Part shown: piece after piece, positions 1 to 8,632 of the stretch
Numbering within the stretch: the stretch's first letter is position 1
Layout of the letters: every line of letters begins with the position of its first letter
Assembly (NCBI GenBank): GCA_021773035.1
Contig: JAJFKU010000038.1
Span: forward strand, 124,001-188,000
Direction of reading: 5' to 3'
Source: Woeseiaceae bacterium
GTDB lineage: Bacteria > Pseudomonadota > Gammaproteobacteria > Steroidobacterales > Woeseiaceae
DNA length: 64,000 bases
Program-made: the position numbers and the translations under genes
Notes under the pieces: model-generated
Seen by the model: only the letters and a program-made list of their open reading frames with translations
Databases searched by the model: none
What the model was told of the DNA's origin: nothing

Positions 1-93
1 GATTTTCGGCTTGCGGGCCGCAGCCGCGTCCAGTGAAAGCGCAAGACAAATGACGCTGCCAACGACGGCAAGCAAGACACTTCTATAATTCAT
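1..93 (-). CDS. Start of a secreted protein, cut by the window edge
   Basis: Only the first 31 codons are present. They begin at an ATG overlapping the stop of the upstream DUF3313 gene (TAATG), which indicates translational coupling in the same operon. The visible residues form a signal peptide: MNYR, a hydrophobic core of about 15 residues, then an AAA-type cleavage region before RKPK. The mature protein lies outside the window, so I assign no function. Position suggests it is the last visible member of the DUF3302/HlyD/outer-membrane-factor operon. Confidence 0.6.
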   Translation of the reverse strand, partial: MNYRSVLLAVVGSVICLALSLDAAAARKPKI

Positions 94-755
94 TATTCGC
101 CACCCCTCTTTATAAGATTACTAAATACCAGACGCGCATTGCGCGCCCAATGTTCGCAGAGTTTCTCCACATCCTCCCAGGCGGTGACCGGACCCGCCTT
201 TTGCAACATAGCTGCGCCCTCCACTACCCGGCGGTCGAAGCCACGAGCCAGTATCTCGTTGGATTCCGAATCACGTAACTCAAGAACCAGTGTGGTCTCG
301 CCGGCCGCCTCCAACGCGATATTCCAGACAGGCGACACGCTCCTTGGCGAAACGGTCGCCAGAATATCCTGTACACGGATTCTCAGAACTAGAACTTCCG
401 CTCCCGGGCGGTCAACCAAAGGTAGTGGTGCGTTGTTTGAAAATTCACCATTGAACTTCTCCGCCAATTCTTCCCGAAACTTCGACTTCTGCTCATCGCT
501 TAAAGGAAATTGTCGTTTCGAGCGATCTGGTGTTTGAAAAGCCAGATCCGGTGACTCGACGAGCAGATACTTGTACGTGCCGAAATCAATCGTCGGCCGG
601 ACGAACGCGGCATCGAAGCGACGCGTGTTGATCTGATGGAGCCCGTCGTAGCTCGCACTGCTCCCGGGCACCTCTTCCAGCGGCGTATAGGCACAGGCCG
701 GCAGCGAGCCGGCCAACATGCAGACGGACAGCATTGTGACAAAGTTACTCCTCAA
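93..755 (-). CDS. DUF3313-like outer-membrane lipoprotein
   Basis: Predicted lipoprotein of about 220 residues with a lipobox LPAC followed by a soluble domain that resembles the DUF3313 family; function unknown. It overlaps the end of the upstream outer-membrane-factor gene. Start is uncertain: a TTG at 755 gives a signal peptide with an Arg, while the ATG at 734 has GAGGAG upstream but leaves a very short n-region with no positive charge. As fourth gene of the efflux-type operon it may be an accessory envelope lipoprotein (inference). Confidence 0.6.
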   Translation of the reverse strand: MRSNFVTMLSVCMLAGSLPACAYTPLEEVPGSSASYDGLHQINTRRFDAAFVRPTIDFGTYKYLLVESPDLAFQTPDRSKRQFPLSDEQKSKFREELAEKFNGEFSNNAPLPLVDRPGAEVLVLRIRVQDILATVSPRSVSPVWNIALEAAGETTLVLELRDSESNEILARGFDRRVVEGAAMLQKAGPVTAWEDVEKLCEHWARNARLVFSNLIKRGGE

Positions 756-2139
756 AACCACCACCAAGTGCCAGGTGCAGATCGACGCGTTGCTGTAAAC
801 GCTGATCGCGAAGGCTAATCAAATTTACCCGGGCCGACACGACCTGAGCCTGCTGCTGTAGTACGAATAATAGATCTACACGCCCCACATCGAATTGAGC
901 AGTTACAACACGCAATGCCTCGGAAGATTCATCCACGACTTCGCGTAGGAAATCTTCTTGCTCATTGAGTAAAGTTTCGTTTGAAAGTCCCTGCTCAACT
1001 TCCGAAAAAGCGCGCAACGCCAGGTTGCCGTAGTTGGCCAGCGCTTCCTGCAAGTTCGCTTCCTGAATATCAACCTGAGCCGCAAGTGCGCCACCCGTGA
1101 AAATCGGTGCTGCAAAATTTGTACCGACATTCCAGAAATTGCTGCTGAGAGCAAGGACGTCGGAAAGCTCGCTTGAACTCGTACCGGCACCGGCCGTCAG
1201 GGATATACGCGGGAGCCTCGCAGCACGCGCTGTTTCGATCTGCAGGAACTCGGCGGCAATAGCACGTTCCGCCGCTCGTAAATCCGGACGACGTTCGAGG
1301 AGATCGGACGGTATACCAACCGGTATCGGCGGGGGCGTCGCGACAAGATCCTTCGCACCGTCTATCGTCGCCGCAGGGTAACGACCCAGCAGCACTTCGA
1401 GTGCCCGGGACGCTTGCTGTTTAGCCGCCCTTGCCTGTCGAATCGTCACTTCCCCGGACGCTACATTGGCCCTGGCCAGCGCCACGTCACGAGATGTAAG
1501 CTGACCCGCCTCATACTTCGCCTGCACGACTTCCAGAGTTCGTTGGAACAGCGCTAACGCTTCTCTGGCGAGTTCCAGTTGCAAGCTGGCTTCCGTGACC
1601 AGAAACCACACCTTGGCAGTCTGAGCAGCGATCGACTGATACGTCCACTCAAGCTGGTGTTGGCTTGCTTCGAAAGCTGCATCGCCCGCTTGCGCCTGTG
1701 CGCGTACCCGCCCCCAAATATCCAGCTCCCACGATATATTCAGAGACACGCCGCTGCTGGTAACGGATGGATCGGAAGAGGTGAAGCCCTCCTGTGACGA
1801 CGCTTTACCACCCGCAGCCACGGCAGGAGCAAGCTCAGCACCGGCTTGAGTCGCAAAACCTGCTGCGGCATCTACACGAGCCGCTGCAGCGCGAATATTC
1901 AGGTTATTTTGTATCGCTTCGGCAACGATCCCTTCGAGTTCCGGATCGCCGAAGCTCTTTAGCCAGCCGCCGACTACTTCTCCAGTGGCGGTATCCGCCG
2001 CAGCCTGGAAATCGAGCGGGATTGCCGTGGATTCGGGTAAAGCATCGGCTACCGTCTCCGCGACTGTTGGCGGCTGCTGGACAGCACAGGCGGACAATGC
2101 CATTGTCAGCATAGGAAAACACCGTGTTCGCAGTTTCAC
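745..2139 (-). CDS. Outer-membrane efflux lipoprotein, NodT/OprM (TolC) family
   Basis: 464 residues, the usual size of RND/MFP outer-membrane factors. A GTG start gives a lipoprotein signal ending LSAC. Two duplicated TolC-type alpha-helical repeats follow, including the family phrase 'P...L..RPD...AE..' (here SDLLERRPDLRAAERA). Such proteins form trimeric outer-membrane channels that dock on a periplasmic adaptor. It lies 5 bases downstream of the HlyD adaptor gene, so the two probably form a tripartite export path; no inner-membrane RND or MFS pump is visible in this operon. Substrate unknown. Confidence 0.88.
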   Translation of the reverse strand: MKLRTRCFPMLTMALSACAVQQPPTVAETVADALPESTAIPLDFQAAADTATGEVVGGWLKSFGDPELEGIVAEAIQNNLNIRAAAARVDAAAGFATQAGAELAPAVAAGGKASSQEGFTSSDPSVTSSGVSLNISWELDIWGRVRAQAQAGDAAFEASQHQLEWTYQSIAAQTAKVWFLVTEASLQLELAREALALFQRTLEVVQAKYEAGQLTSRDVALARANVASGEVTIRQARAAKQQASRALEVLLGRYPAATIDGAKDLVATPPPIPVGIPSDLLERRPDLRAAERAIAAEFLQIETARAARLPRISLTAGAGTSSSELSDVLALSSNFWNVGTNFAAPIFTGGALAAQVDIQEANLQEALANYGNLALRAFSEVEQGLSNETLLNEQEDFLREVVDESSEALRVVTAQFDVGRVDLLFVLQQQAQVVSARVNLISLRDQRLQQRVDLHLALGGGFEE

Positions 2140-2144
2140 TGTCG

Positions 2145-3089
2145 TCAGGCCGGACTGATGTAGTTAAGAATGGCATTCATGCGAATCATCACGCGGCGAA
2201 TCAGGTGCGTGGCTTTGGTGTGCTGCGTATAAATGGCCACCTCACCCAGTGCGCCCGGCATCAAACGGGCTTCGATGTCCGGATCGTCCATTTTCAAGCG
2301 AACCATAAAGGGCCCGGGTGTCATTGACGCAAGTGGCTGAACCGCTGCGCCCGAAACAGCCGCCTGGCCTTGCGCCGTTGCCGGAACCAGGTACATCACC
2401 GTTGCCGGGAACACTTTGCCGGGCATGGTCTTGAACGTGACCTCCGCTTCCTGACCTGCTTCGATGTAGCGGGTATAGATCTGATGAATTTGGGCAACAA
2501 CGCCTGTTTCCGATGTGTCGATGAACGCCATGGCAGGCGCGATCGGAAAACTTGAGACCCGCGCGCCGGGACGTAACACCACGTTGGTAACGTAGCCGTC
2601 GGCGGGTGCGCGCACCGTGGTTTCACGCAGGCTATACATGGCGGCGTCAATCTGGGCATTCAGGCCGTCGATCTGGGCTTCGTAGGTCTGTAATTCGTAG
2701 ACGCTGCCTGCGTCTTGTGCGACCAGCTGCCGCGCTTGCGACTCCCGCGTCTGTGCAAGCCGCAGCTGCGCCTTGAGCCCGTCGAGCGCAGCCTGGTACT
2801 GAGTTGAATCGATGCGAAACAGGATGTCGCCTTTTTGTAGCGGAACATTCGCCTGTGCGGGCACCTCGGAAACCTGCCCGCTTACGTTCGGGACAATGGC
2901 AACCGAGTAAGTCATCACTCTCGCGCTACCGGTCGGTGCGCCCCACTGCATCGGTATGAACAATCCCATAACGAGAATGACTTCGTAAGGAATAACAGTA
3001 AGCCAAACGGTTTTGCTGTTCGGCAGTTTGCCAAGCTTGATCAGCAGGAATAGCAGCGCCACATAGATCAACGTCAGAAAAGCGATCAT
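2145..3089 (-). CDS. HlyD-family membrane fusion protein (YiaV-like)
   Basis: About 314 residues from ATG 3089, chosen because it starts 2 bases after the DUF3302 stop and yields two N-terminal TM segments (IAFLTLIYVALLFLLI and a second around VILVMGLFI). Then comes a lipoyl/barrel-sandwich region (VSGQVSEVPAQANVPLQKGDILFRID), a coiled-coil hairpin rich in Gln/Ala, and a second lipoyl half (VRAPADGYVTNV). This matches the adaptor family of EmrA/YibH/YiaV. The pairing with DUF3302 is the same as E. coli yiaW-yiaV. Likely periplasmic adaptor for the downstream outer-membrane factor. Confidence 0.88.
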   Translation of the reverse strand: MIAFLTLIYVALLFLLIKLGKLPNSKTVWLTVIPYEVILVMGLFIPMQWGAPTGSARVMTYSVAIVPNVSGQVSEVPAQANVPLQKGDILFRIDSTQYQAALDGLKAQLRLAQTRESQARQLVAQDAGSVYELQTYEAQIDGLNAQIDAAMYSLRETTVRAPADGYVTNVVLRPGARVSSFPIAPAMAFIDTSETGVVAQIHQIYTRYIEAGQEAEVTFKTMPGKVFPATVMYLVPATAQGQAAVSGAAVQPLASMTPGPFMVRLKMDDPDIEARLMPGALGEVAIYTQHTKATHLIRRVMIRMNAILNYISPA

Positions 3090-3091
3090 GG

Positions 3092-3331
3092 CTATCGCTC
3101 CCTGTGTCCGCGCTCTGGCCTGGTTTGTGCCCAGATCATCGCAACTACCCAAACGATTCCAGCGGTCAGCAGCATACCGAGCCATCCGGCCATGTTGATG
3201 GCTGCCGCTTGCGGATGATCGTTCGCCTTGGCCATTTTCCCCGGCAGTTGTGCCAACACAACGATACCGGCCGCGACCGAAACGACGATCAGTATGAGGA
3301 CAAACCAGGCGAAGTAATCGATGAATGTCAT
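3092..3331 (-). CDS. DUF3302 inner-membrane protein (YiaW-like)
   Basis: 79 residues from ATG 3331, preceded by AGGGG at a 5-base spacing. Two TM segments (YFAWFVLILIVVSVAAGIVV and a C-terminal one near MLLTAGIVWVVAMIWA) flank the family-typical 'A...HPQA.AI..AGW' loop. The family is always next to a YiaV-type HlyD protein and probably partners it; no biochemical role is established. First gene of the efflux-type operon, behind a four-repeat BTAD-type operator and a TACGAT -10 box. Confidence 0.85.
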   Translation of the reverse strand: MTFIDYFAWFVLILIVVSVAAGIVVLAQLPGKMAKANDHPQAAAINMAGWLGMLLTAGIVWVVAMIWAQTRPERGHRER

Positions 3332-3356
3332 ATCGACCCCTGTTAGTACTTCACTG

Positions 3357-3411
3357 ATCGTATTGGTGGGTACACACAAGCGGGTCACCGTTCTATCACA
3401 GTGTGGTCACA
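3357..3411 (-). promoter_or_regulatory. BTAD-type operator/promoter A (efflux operon)
   Basis: Read on the minus strand: TGTGA, TGTGA, GGTGA, TGTGT beginning at 3411, 3400, 3389 and 3378, exactly 11 bp apart, then TACGAT at 3362-3357, 16 bp after the start of the last repeat. Predicted transcription start near 3350, ahead of the DUF3302 gene at 3331. Same 55-bp layout as the sites at 16380, 17983, 21266 and 22649. Confidence 0.8.
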
Positions 3412-3449
3412 GGGGACGCGCCCAGACTGCCGGATCGGGGTGAGATGTA

Positions 3450-5726
3450 CTAGTCGGTCAGCAGTTGCAGTACGGACGGATCGTTCGGTGAAAGCGCAAG
3501 CAACGTCGTTGCGTATTCCTTCGCTCGCGTAAGCTGTCCGCTATCGCGCGATATGGTCGATAGCGCGAACAATAGCTCCCGGTTACCCGGGTGGCGCTCA
3601 TGGGCCTCGTGAAGCACGGCCAGCGCTTCATCGCTGCTGCCGGTCGAGTTCAGGGCGATCCCCAGCACGTAGGCAAAGCGCGCTCGTGTCGGCTCAAGCT
3701 CGTGGGCTTTGCGCAGTGTGGCAATCGAGCGCCCATAATCACCCCGTCGGACCAGCGACAAACCGAGCGCGTGATGTAAGTCGGGATTGCCGGGCAGCAC
3801 CGCGAGCCCGCGATGCAGTGATGCATCGACATCGTCTTCACGACCGGCTTCCCGATAAAGGTCCGCCAGATTGATGTAAGCGGCTGCGAAATCCGGCATC
3901 ATTTCTACTGCCCTGTTGTACCCTTCCTCGGCGTTACTAAAGTCACCCTCCAGGGCGTGTAACACGCCGAGATTGACGTGCGACTCTGCCCGGTCCGAAT
4001 TTAGCGCCTGGACCTTGCGGTATTCATCGATCGCCGCGAGCAGATCTTCCGATTGCGATTGCAGAAAACTCTCGGGCGGTGCGTGCAGCAGAGTACCGGC
4101 GGCCGCGAGCCTGACGGCACGTACCGGATCACGCAATAGCGGTGCGACAATCCGGACCTGACCCGGCGTGTCCAGGACGCTCGCGGAATCGGCAGCCGCC
4201 ATCCGTATCAGCGCGTCTTCGGCGATTGCCGCAGATTCCAGAGTCACGGTCGCCGATGTATCCGCATTCGTAGCAAGCAACGCCACAGCCGTGGCACGCG
4301 CGATTGCCGGCATCTGCTCATCGGACGCCAACGCTGCCAGCTCTTTGGACGCGCCCACGGTTCCTCTCCGAGCGGCGTCGATGATCTCCCCATAGTGGCG
4401 GGCCGGAGGACCGCCGTACCATTCTTTGATATTCGTCGCCGCCCATTCGGCGCTCTGATCGACATGACAGCCGTTGCAGGCGTTCGGCGTATCTATGCTG
4501 ACCGTGAGATCCGGCCGGGGTATGCGAAAACTGTGATCGCGCCGCCCGTCGATCACCATGTAGTTACGGCTAGCCATGTGGCAATTGACGCATGCCGCGC
4601 CGGTCGATTCACGCGCATGGCGATGATGTGCTGTGACGTCGAATACCGCGGGTAAGTGGCACTGTGCGCACACCCCGTTGCCCGGCGCCTTGAGCTTCAG
4701 GCTGTGAGCGTCGTGACAATCCGAGCAGCTTACGCCGGCGCCATGCATGGCGCTTTGCAGAAACGATCCGTAGACATACACCTCATCTTTGATCTGACCG
4801 TCGGCGTAATAAAGTTCTTCGGTCAGCAATGCGGGTCGATGCGTGTCTGCAAGAGGTTTGCTATGCACGTAGTTCTCGCTGAAAATTGCTCGTCGCGAAT
4901 GACAGCGGGCACATGTCTCAAGTTCCAGCGAGGTGTTTTCCGACGGTACTCGCTCGGCTATGCCGGTCGTCATGTTCATTACCCACCGGGCCGCGTCGTC
5001 GAAAGCAAGAACGGACGAATTTTCGCCGCCGGGTGCCACCGCCGCTGCTACATGCGCCGACCCCGGGCCGTGGCAGGCTTCGCAAGCGACGTTGATTTCA
5101 CTCCAGGTCGTCGAAAAGCTGTCATTCTCCGGCGTGTAGTTTTTGCGGACGTTAGTCGAGTGACACTCGGCGCACATGAAATTCCAGTTCTGTAACGGAC
5201 CGGTCCAGTGCAACAGATCGTCGTGATCGACGGCGTCATCCGGGTAGATGTGAAACCAGCGCTGTCCACCTTCGTCGGCCGAACGCGAATCCCAACTGAT
5301 TCCGAGCGCCTGCAAGCGCCCGTCAGGAAACTCCACCAGGTATTGCTGCAGCGGCTCGACACCAAATGTGTAAGCAATCCGGTACTCGACCAGCGCGCCG
5401 CTCGCGCTGTCGGTGGTGACGAAGAAGTTTCCACCACGCCGATAAAACGTCGACTCGACGCCGCCATAGCGAAAACCTGCGCCGTCAAAGTCGCCCAGAA
5501 CGGTGTCGTCGGTAGCATGCTGCATGGCAAGATCGTGGTGTGAATTGCGCCATCGCTCGTATTCGTCCGAGTGGCAGCCGGCGCACACCGCGACACCGAC
5601 GTAGTCCGGCGGCGTCGGTTCGGGCGACGCGTCCGGCTTGTCTGGTGCGCAAGCCATCAGCAACAACGCGATAGCGGTCGGCATGGTCGTGACTATTCCT
5701 GAATCAAGGCGAAATTGATCGAGCAT
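3450..5726 (-). CDS. Multiheme cytochrome c lipoprotein with C-terminal TPRs
   Basis: 758 residues from ATG 5726 (AGGAG 8 bases upstream). Signal with lipobox LLMAC. The N-terminal half carries eight CxxCH haem-binding motifs (CAGCH, CAECH, CEACH, CARCH, CSDCH, CAQCH, CVNCH, CNGCH), as in cytochrome c554/NrfA-like electron-transfer proteins. The C-terminal third is TPR repeats (for example AESHVNLGVLHALEGDFSNAE). Such cytochrome-TPR proteins are known but have no agreed reaction; a periplasmic or outer-membrane redox role is likely. Last gene of the 11-gene sulfatase/MoxR/Bat run, 14 bases after BatD. Confidence 0.85.
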   Translation of the reverse strand: MLDQFRLDSGIVTTMPTAIALLLMACAPDKPDASPEPTPPDYVGVAVCAGCHSDEYERWRNSHHDLAMQHATDDTVLGDFDGAGFRYGGVESTFYRRGGNFFVTTDSASGALVEYRIAYTFGVEPLQQYLVEFPDGRLQALGISWDSRSADEGGQRWFHIYPDDAVDHDDLLHWTGPLQNWNFMCAECHSTNVRKNYTPENDSFSTTWSEINVACEACHGPGSAHVAAAVAPGGENSSVLAFDDAARWVMNMTTGIAERVPSENTSLELETCARCHSRRAIFSENYVHSKPLADTHRPALLTEELYYADGQIKDEVYVYGSFLQSAMHGAGVSCSDCHDAHSLKLKAPGNGVCAQCHLPAVFDVTAHHRHARESTGAACVNCHMASRNYMVIDGRRDHSFRIPRPDLTVSIDTPNACNGCHVDQSAEWAATNIKEWYGGPPARHYGEIIDAARRGTVGASKELAALASDEQMPAIARATAVALLATNADTSATVTLESAAIAEDALIRMAAADSASVLDTPGQVRIVAPLLRDPVRAVRLAAAGTLLHAPPESFLQSQSEDLLAAIDEYRKVQALNSDRAESHVNLGVLHALEGDFSNAEEGYNRAVEMMPDFAAAYINLADLYREAGREDDVDASLHRGLAVLPGNPDLHHALGLSLVRRGDYGRSIATLRKAHELEPTRARFAYVLGIALNSTGSSDEALAVLHEAHERHPGNRELLFALSTISRDSGQLTRAKEYATTLLALSPNDPSVLQLLTD

Positions 5727-5740
5727 CCAGGCGGCTCCTG

Positions 5741-7003
5741 TCACGGATTCAGTGGCGGCAGGTTCAGCATATCTACACGTGCTGGAGATCGCTGAAAATG
5801 CCGGCGCGCCACCGCTAGCCCTCGCAGTAAGCCACGAAGGTCCGGTGTTTTCCGGGCACTGGAAAAATTCGCGGCTGACAACGCATCGATATTACGCCGC
5901 AATTCGCCATCACCGCAATCCCGCGCGAATTGCCGCGCCTCGGTTCCGGGCTGCAGACATTGCAACCAGATCAACAGCGCACGGTGAACGGCGCGTGGCT
6001 CGCGCCCGTGAACGGCTTTCCGCAGCTGCTTGAATGCGTAGGCCTCGGACTGTCGTCTCACTGCAGCTGTCTCGCGCAGGCGTTGCGAAAACGCGAAAAC
6101 AGAACGCCGCGAAAACCACAGGAGCAGCATGAACCCCACTGCCACTATTGCGATCGTCATTGACCGACTGTTTTCCCGAGGGCCGTTGTCGGCCTGCACA
6201 GCGAATCCCGAAGGACCGAAGACAGAAAACGACAGCGCTGGGATTACGGCAGTTTCAATCTGCTTTGTCTTGGTACTCCACCAGTCCAGGCTGACTTCAG
6301 GAATGCTCACTTCACCGCCCGATTTGAAAACCAGTGTCAGCTTTTCGCTGCGCCGCGACGGTCGGCCATCCTCGACAACAGCCTCCTCGACGTAAACAGA
6401 AACGCCGTCGATGTGCACGTCGTCTACGAGTGGTGGCAGAAAGATCGCGGGTAGACCATCGAGTTCCGCCGTGTAAGTCAGTACAAGAGCATCACCGACT
6501 TCGAGCGACGTCGGGTCCCCGTCAAGCTCGCGTGTGAACGTCAGTGCCTGGCCGGCAATATACGGGTCCAGTTTTTCTGCACCGACCGGGACCGATGCCA
6601 GAAACTCGATTGGCGGCACATCGATATCGAGAGCAATCGGGGGATTTCCCGGATCAGCATAGGTCAGTTTTATTGCCAGGCCATCGAGCCGGTACCTTGC
6701 ACCGATCAACGGATAGATCTGATAGTTGCGCACAACACCGGACCAGGTGGCACGACCTATGCGCTCGCTGGTCGCACGCGAGCTATCGGGCGGCAGGCGG
6801 ACAATACTGTTCGGCACCTCGAAACCGGGGAACACCGGCGGTTCGGGAAACCAGCTTGGGCCAAGAACCGTCACGCGCACCCTGACGGGTTCTCCGACGG
6901 AAACCTCTTGCGGCGATACATCGACTCTGACGAAGGGTTGCTCCTGCGCCAAGGACACAGAAGCGATACAGACTGCCGCCGCGAAAAAATAGCGGCGTTT
7001 CAT
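5741..7003 (-). CDS. batD: BatD-family protein
   Basis: About 420 residues from ATG 7003 (overlapping the previous stop by 4 bases). Signal peptide MKRRYFFAAAVC..., then beta-sandwich domains starting 'VRVDVSPQEVSVGEPVRVRVTV', which is the classic BatD opening, and a TM segment near residue 290 (MTIAIVAVGFMLLLWF) with a cytoplasmic tail. BatD proteins accompany MoxR ATPases and VWA proteins in 'aerotolerance' operons; their periplasmic domains are thought to contact clients. Precise function unknown. Confidence 0.82.
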   Translation of the reverse strand: MKRRYFFAAAVCIASVSLAQEQPFVRVDVSPQEVSVGEPVRVRVTVLGPSWFPEPPVFPGFEVPNSIVRLPPDSSRATSERIGRATWSGVVRNYQIYPLIGARYRLDGLAIKLTYADPGNPPIALDIDVPPIEFLASVPVGAEKLDPYIAGQALTFTRELDGDPTSLEVGDALVLTYTAELDGLPAIFLPPLVDDVHIDGVSVYVEEAVVEDGRPSRRSEKLTLVFKSGGEVSIPEVSLDWWSTKTKQIETAVIPALSFSVFGPSGFAVQADNGPRENSRSMTIAIVAVGFMLLLWFSRRSVFAFSQRLRETAAVRRQSEAYAFKQLRKAVHGREPRAVHRALLIWLQCLQPGTEARQFARDCGDGELRRNIDALSAANFSSARKTPDLRGLLRGLAVARRHFQRSPARVDMLNLPPLNP

Positions 7004-7626
7004 CGATTTCCCGCCTGTCGAGCTTCGAGTTCGAAGCGCGTACGGAGGAAATCGCGTGTCTCTGTTTCGACCGAGCGCATCCATTTTTCCGCCGATTGAA
7101 GTTCGATCGTGCTTTGCTTCGTGATCGTCATTTCGCGACCGCGGTCCTCGGTATTATCGAATTTATAGTCGTCCGCCCCGAGTTCCGACTCATCGCCGGT
7201 GTCCTCCTGTTCCCGCGTGTCCTGAACGTAGTCGAGCACATAGCGGGCAAGCCTCAGGTTGTTCGCCGCATCTTCCCACTCCGGCCGTTCCGCAACGGCG
7301 ACCTCATACGCATCGATTGCCTTTGCATAGTCAAAGGACTTCATGAACGCGTTGCCGCGGTTGAAGAACCCGGTCGCTGTGGGAATTCGACCGTAAGTTT
7401 CGGCGGCGAGGTCGTACTGCCCGACAGAATAGGCAGCCGTACCCTTCCACATCGGGTCTTCGAAAAGCTCCACCGCCGCGGTCCACTCGGTATTGTCGTA
7501 GGCCAGCCGCCCTTGTTGATCCGGTGTCAGCCAGATAGAGACGGGATCCGTGGCGCTCACACTGAGAGCTGCAATCACAACGAGCGCCGCGACGGTCGCG
7601 CTGCCGATCCGTGTGCTCAGCTTCAC
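7000..7626 (-). CDS. TPR protein of the Bat operon (BatC/BatE type)
   Basis: Chosen start is the GTG at 7626, preceded by AGGAG at 6 bases; the longer frame upstream has no signal and low plausibility. 208 residues: N-terminal hydrophobic segment (VAALVVIAALSVSA), then TPR motifs (AAETYGRIPTATGFFNRGNAFMKSFDYAKAI in two parts), and an acidic C-terminal region. TPR proteins in this position are the scaffold-like members of MoxR/VWA operons. Overlaps batD by 4 bases. Confidence 0.75.
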   Translation of the reverse strand: MKLSTRIGSATVAALVVIAALSVSATDPVSIWLTPDQQGRLAYDNTEWTAAVELFEDPMWKGTAAYSVGQYDLAAETYGRIPTATGFFNRGNAFMKSFDYAKAIDAYEVAVAERPEWEDAANNLRLARYVLDYVQDTREQEDTGDESELGADDYKFDNTEDRGREMTITKQSTIELQSAEKWMRSVETETRDFLRTRFELEARQAGNR

Positions 7627-7639
7627 GTCTTGCTCCTGG

Positions 7640-8632
7640 TTACCATTGCATCGTCCAGCCGCGGCGGAACCAGAGAAACGACAAAAACGCGGCCGGCCAT
7701 ACAAACCACCAGGCACGATCCAGCCACTGTGCATTTGGATCATTTGCGAGACGCAAATTAGATTCGATCCGGCGCAGCAACTGGCGGATGTCGCTGTCGC
7801 TCGTCGTTGCGCGGATTACCGGGATACTCGCCTCGTCCTCAACGCGGGACAGCAACGCAGCGTCAATCGCCGTATCCAGTCGCCCGCCGCGACTGTCCGT
7901 AACGGCGGTCCCGTCCGGCAGCAGTGCAACGCCCCCCTCGTCGGTACCGACCACAAGCACAACAACGGCTGCGGCGCCTTCGCGACCTGAGTATTCACTC
8001 AGTTCGGCGATATCGGCCGGATCAAAGCCATCGTTGACATACAACAGCGTTCCCGTCACTGCGTCGCCGGCGAGCAACTCCGCCGCAAGCGGTAAGACGC
8101 TTGTCGCGTCGCTGCCTCCTTCCGGCATGATTGCCGGGTCCAGGCTTTCGAGAAAGGGCTTGATGACTTCGATGTCGGTGGTCGGCGGAATTACGATGTG
8201 CGCGCTTCCGGCGTAGGCGATAAGCGCCGTGCGCGAGCCGGTCCGGAGTTTGATCAAGTCGAGCACCTTGAACCGCGCTCTGTCCAGCCGCGTCGGTTGG
8301 AGATCGTTGCTGCGCATCGAATCGGAGACCTCCATCGCGATCACAAGTGCTGCCGTCTCGCTAAACCAGGGGTTGGGTTGTTTACTCCAGCTCGGACCGG
8401 CTGCGGCCAGCGTCGCTGCCAGCATGGAAATCCCGAATCCGTCGATCGGCCTGATCTTGCGACGTGATCGGCGGTTTACGGTCAGTGCTTCCTCGAGGTG
8501 TGGTGCCAGAATTGTATTGGCGCCGCGACGGCGTCCTTCCCAGCGTCTCGCAATCAACCACGCCGCAAACACCAGCGGCAAAACCGCCAGCCACGCAGGC
8601 CGGATGAAATGCAGGAATTCCCAATCGATCAT
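7640..8632 (-). CDS. batB: VWA-domain membrane protein (BatB-like)
   Basis: 330 residues from ATG 8632, overlapping the BatA stop. TM segments at both ends (LAVLPLVFAAWLIA and a C-terminal WWFVWPAAFLSFLWF). The VWA domain has a degenerate MIDAS: 'AMEVSDSMRSNDL' instead of DxSxS at the first loop. Partner of BatA; may form a hetero-complex in the inner membrane handling metal-dependent or stress-related folding together with MoxR (family knowledge, client unknown). Confidence 0.8.
   Translation of the reverse strand: MIDWEFLHFIRPAWLAVLPLVFAAWLIARRWEGRRRGANTILAPHLEEALTVNRRSRRKIRPIDGFGISMLAATLAAAGPSWSKQPNPWFSETAALVIAMEVSDSMRSNDLQPTRLDRARFKVLDLIKLRTGSRTALIAYAGSAHIVIPPTTDIEVIKPFLESLDPAIMPEGGSDATSVLPLAAELLAGDAVTGTLLYVNDGFDPADIAELSEYSGREGAAAVVVLVVGTDEGGVALLPDGTAVTDSRGGRLDTAIDAALLSRVEDEASIPVIRATTSDSDIRQLLRRIESNLRLANDPNAQWLDRAWWFVWPAAFLSFLWFRRGWTMQW

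Noticed and set aside
7096..7761. Plus-strand open frame opposite the Bat operon TPR gene
   Set aside because: Antisense to overlapping operon genes; composition and lack of motifs indicate a shadow frame.
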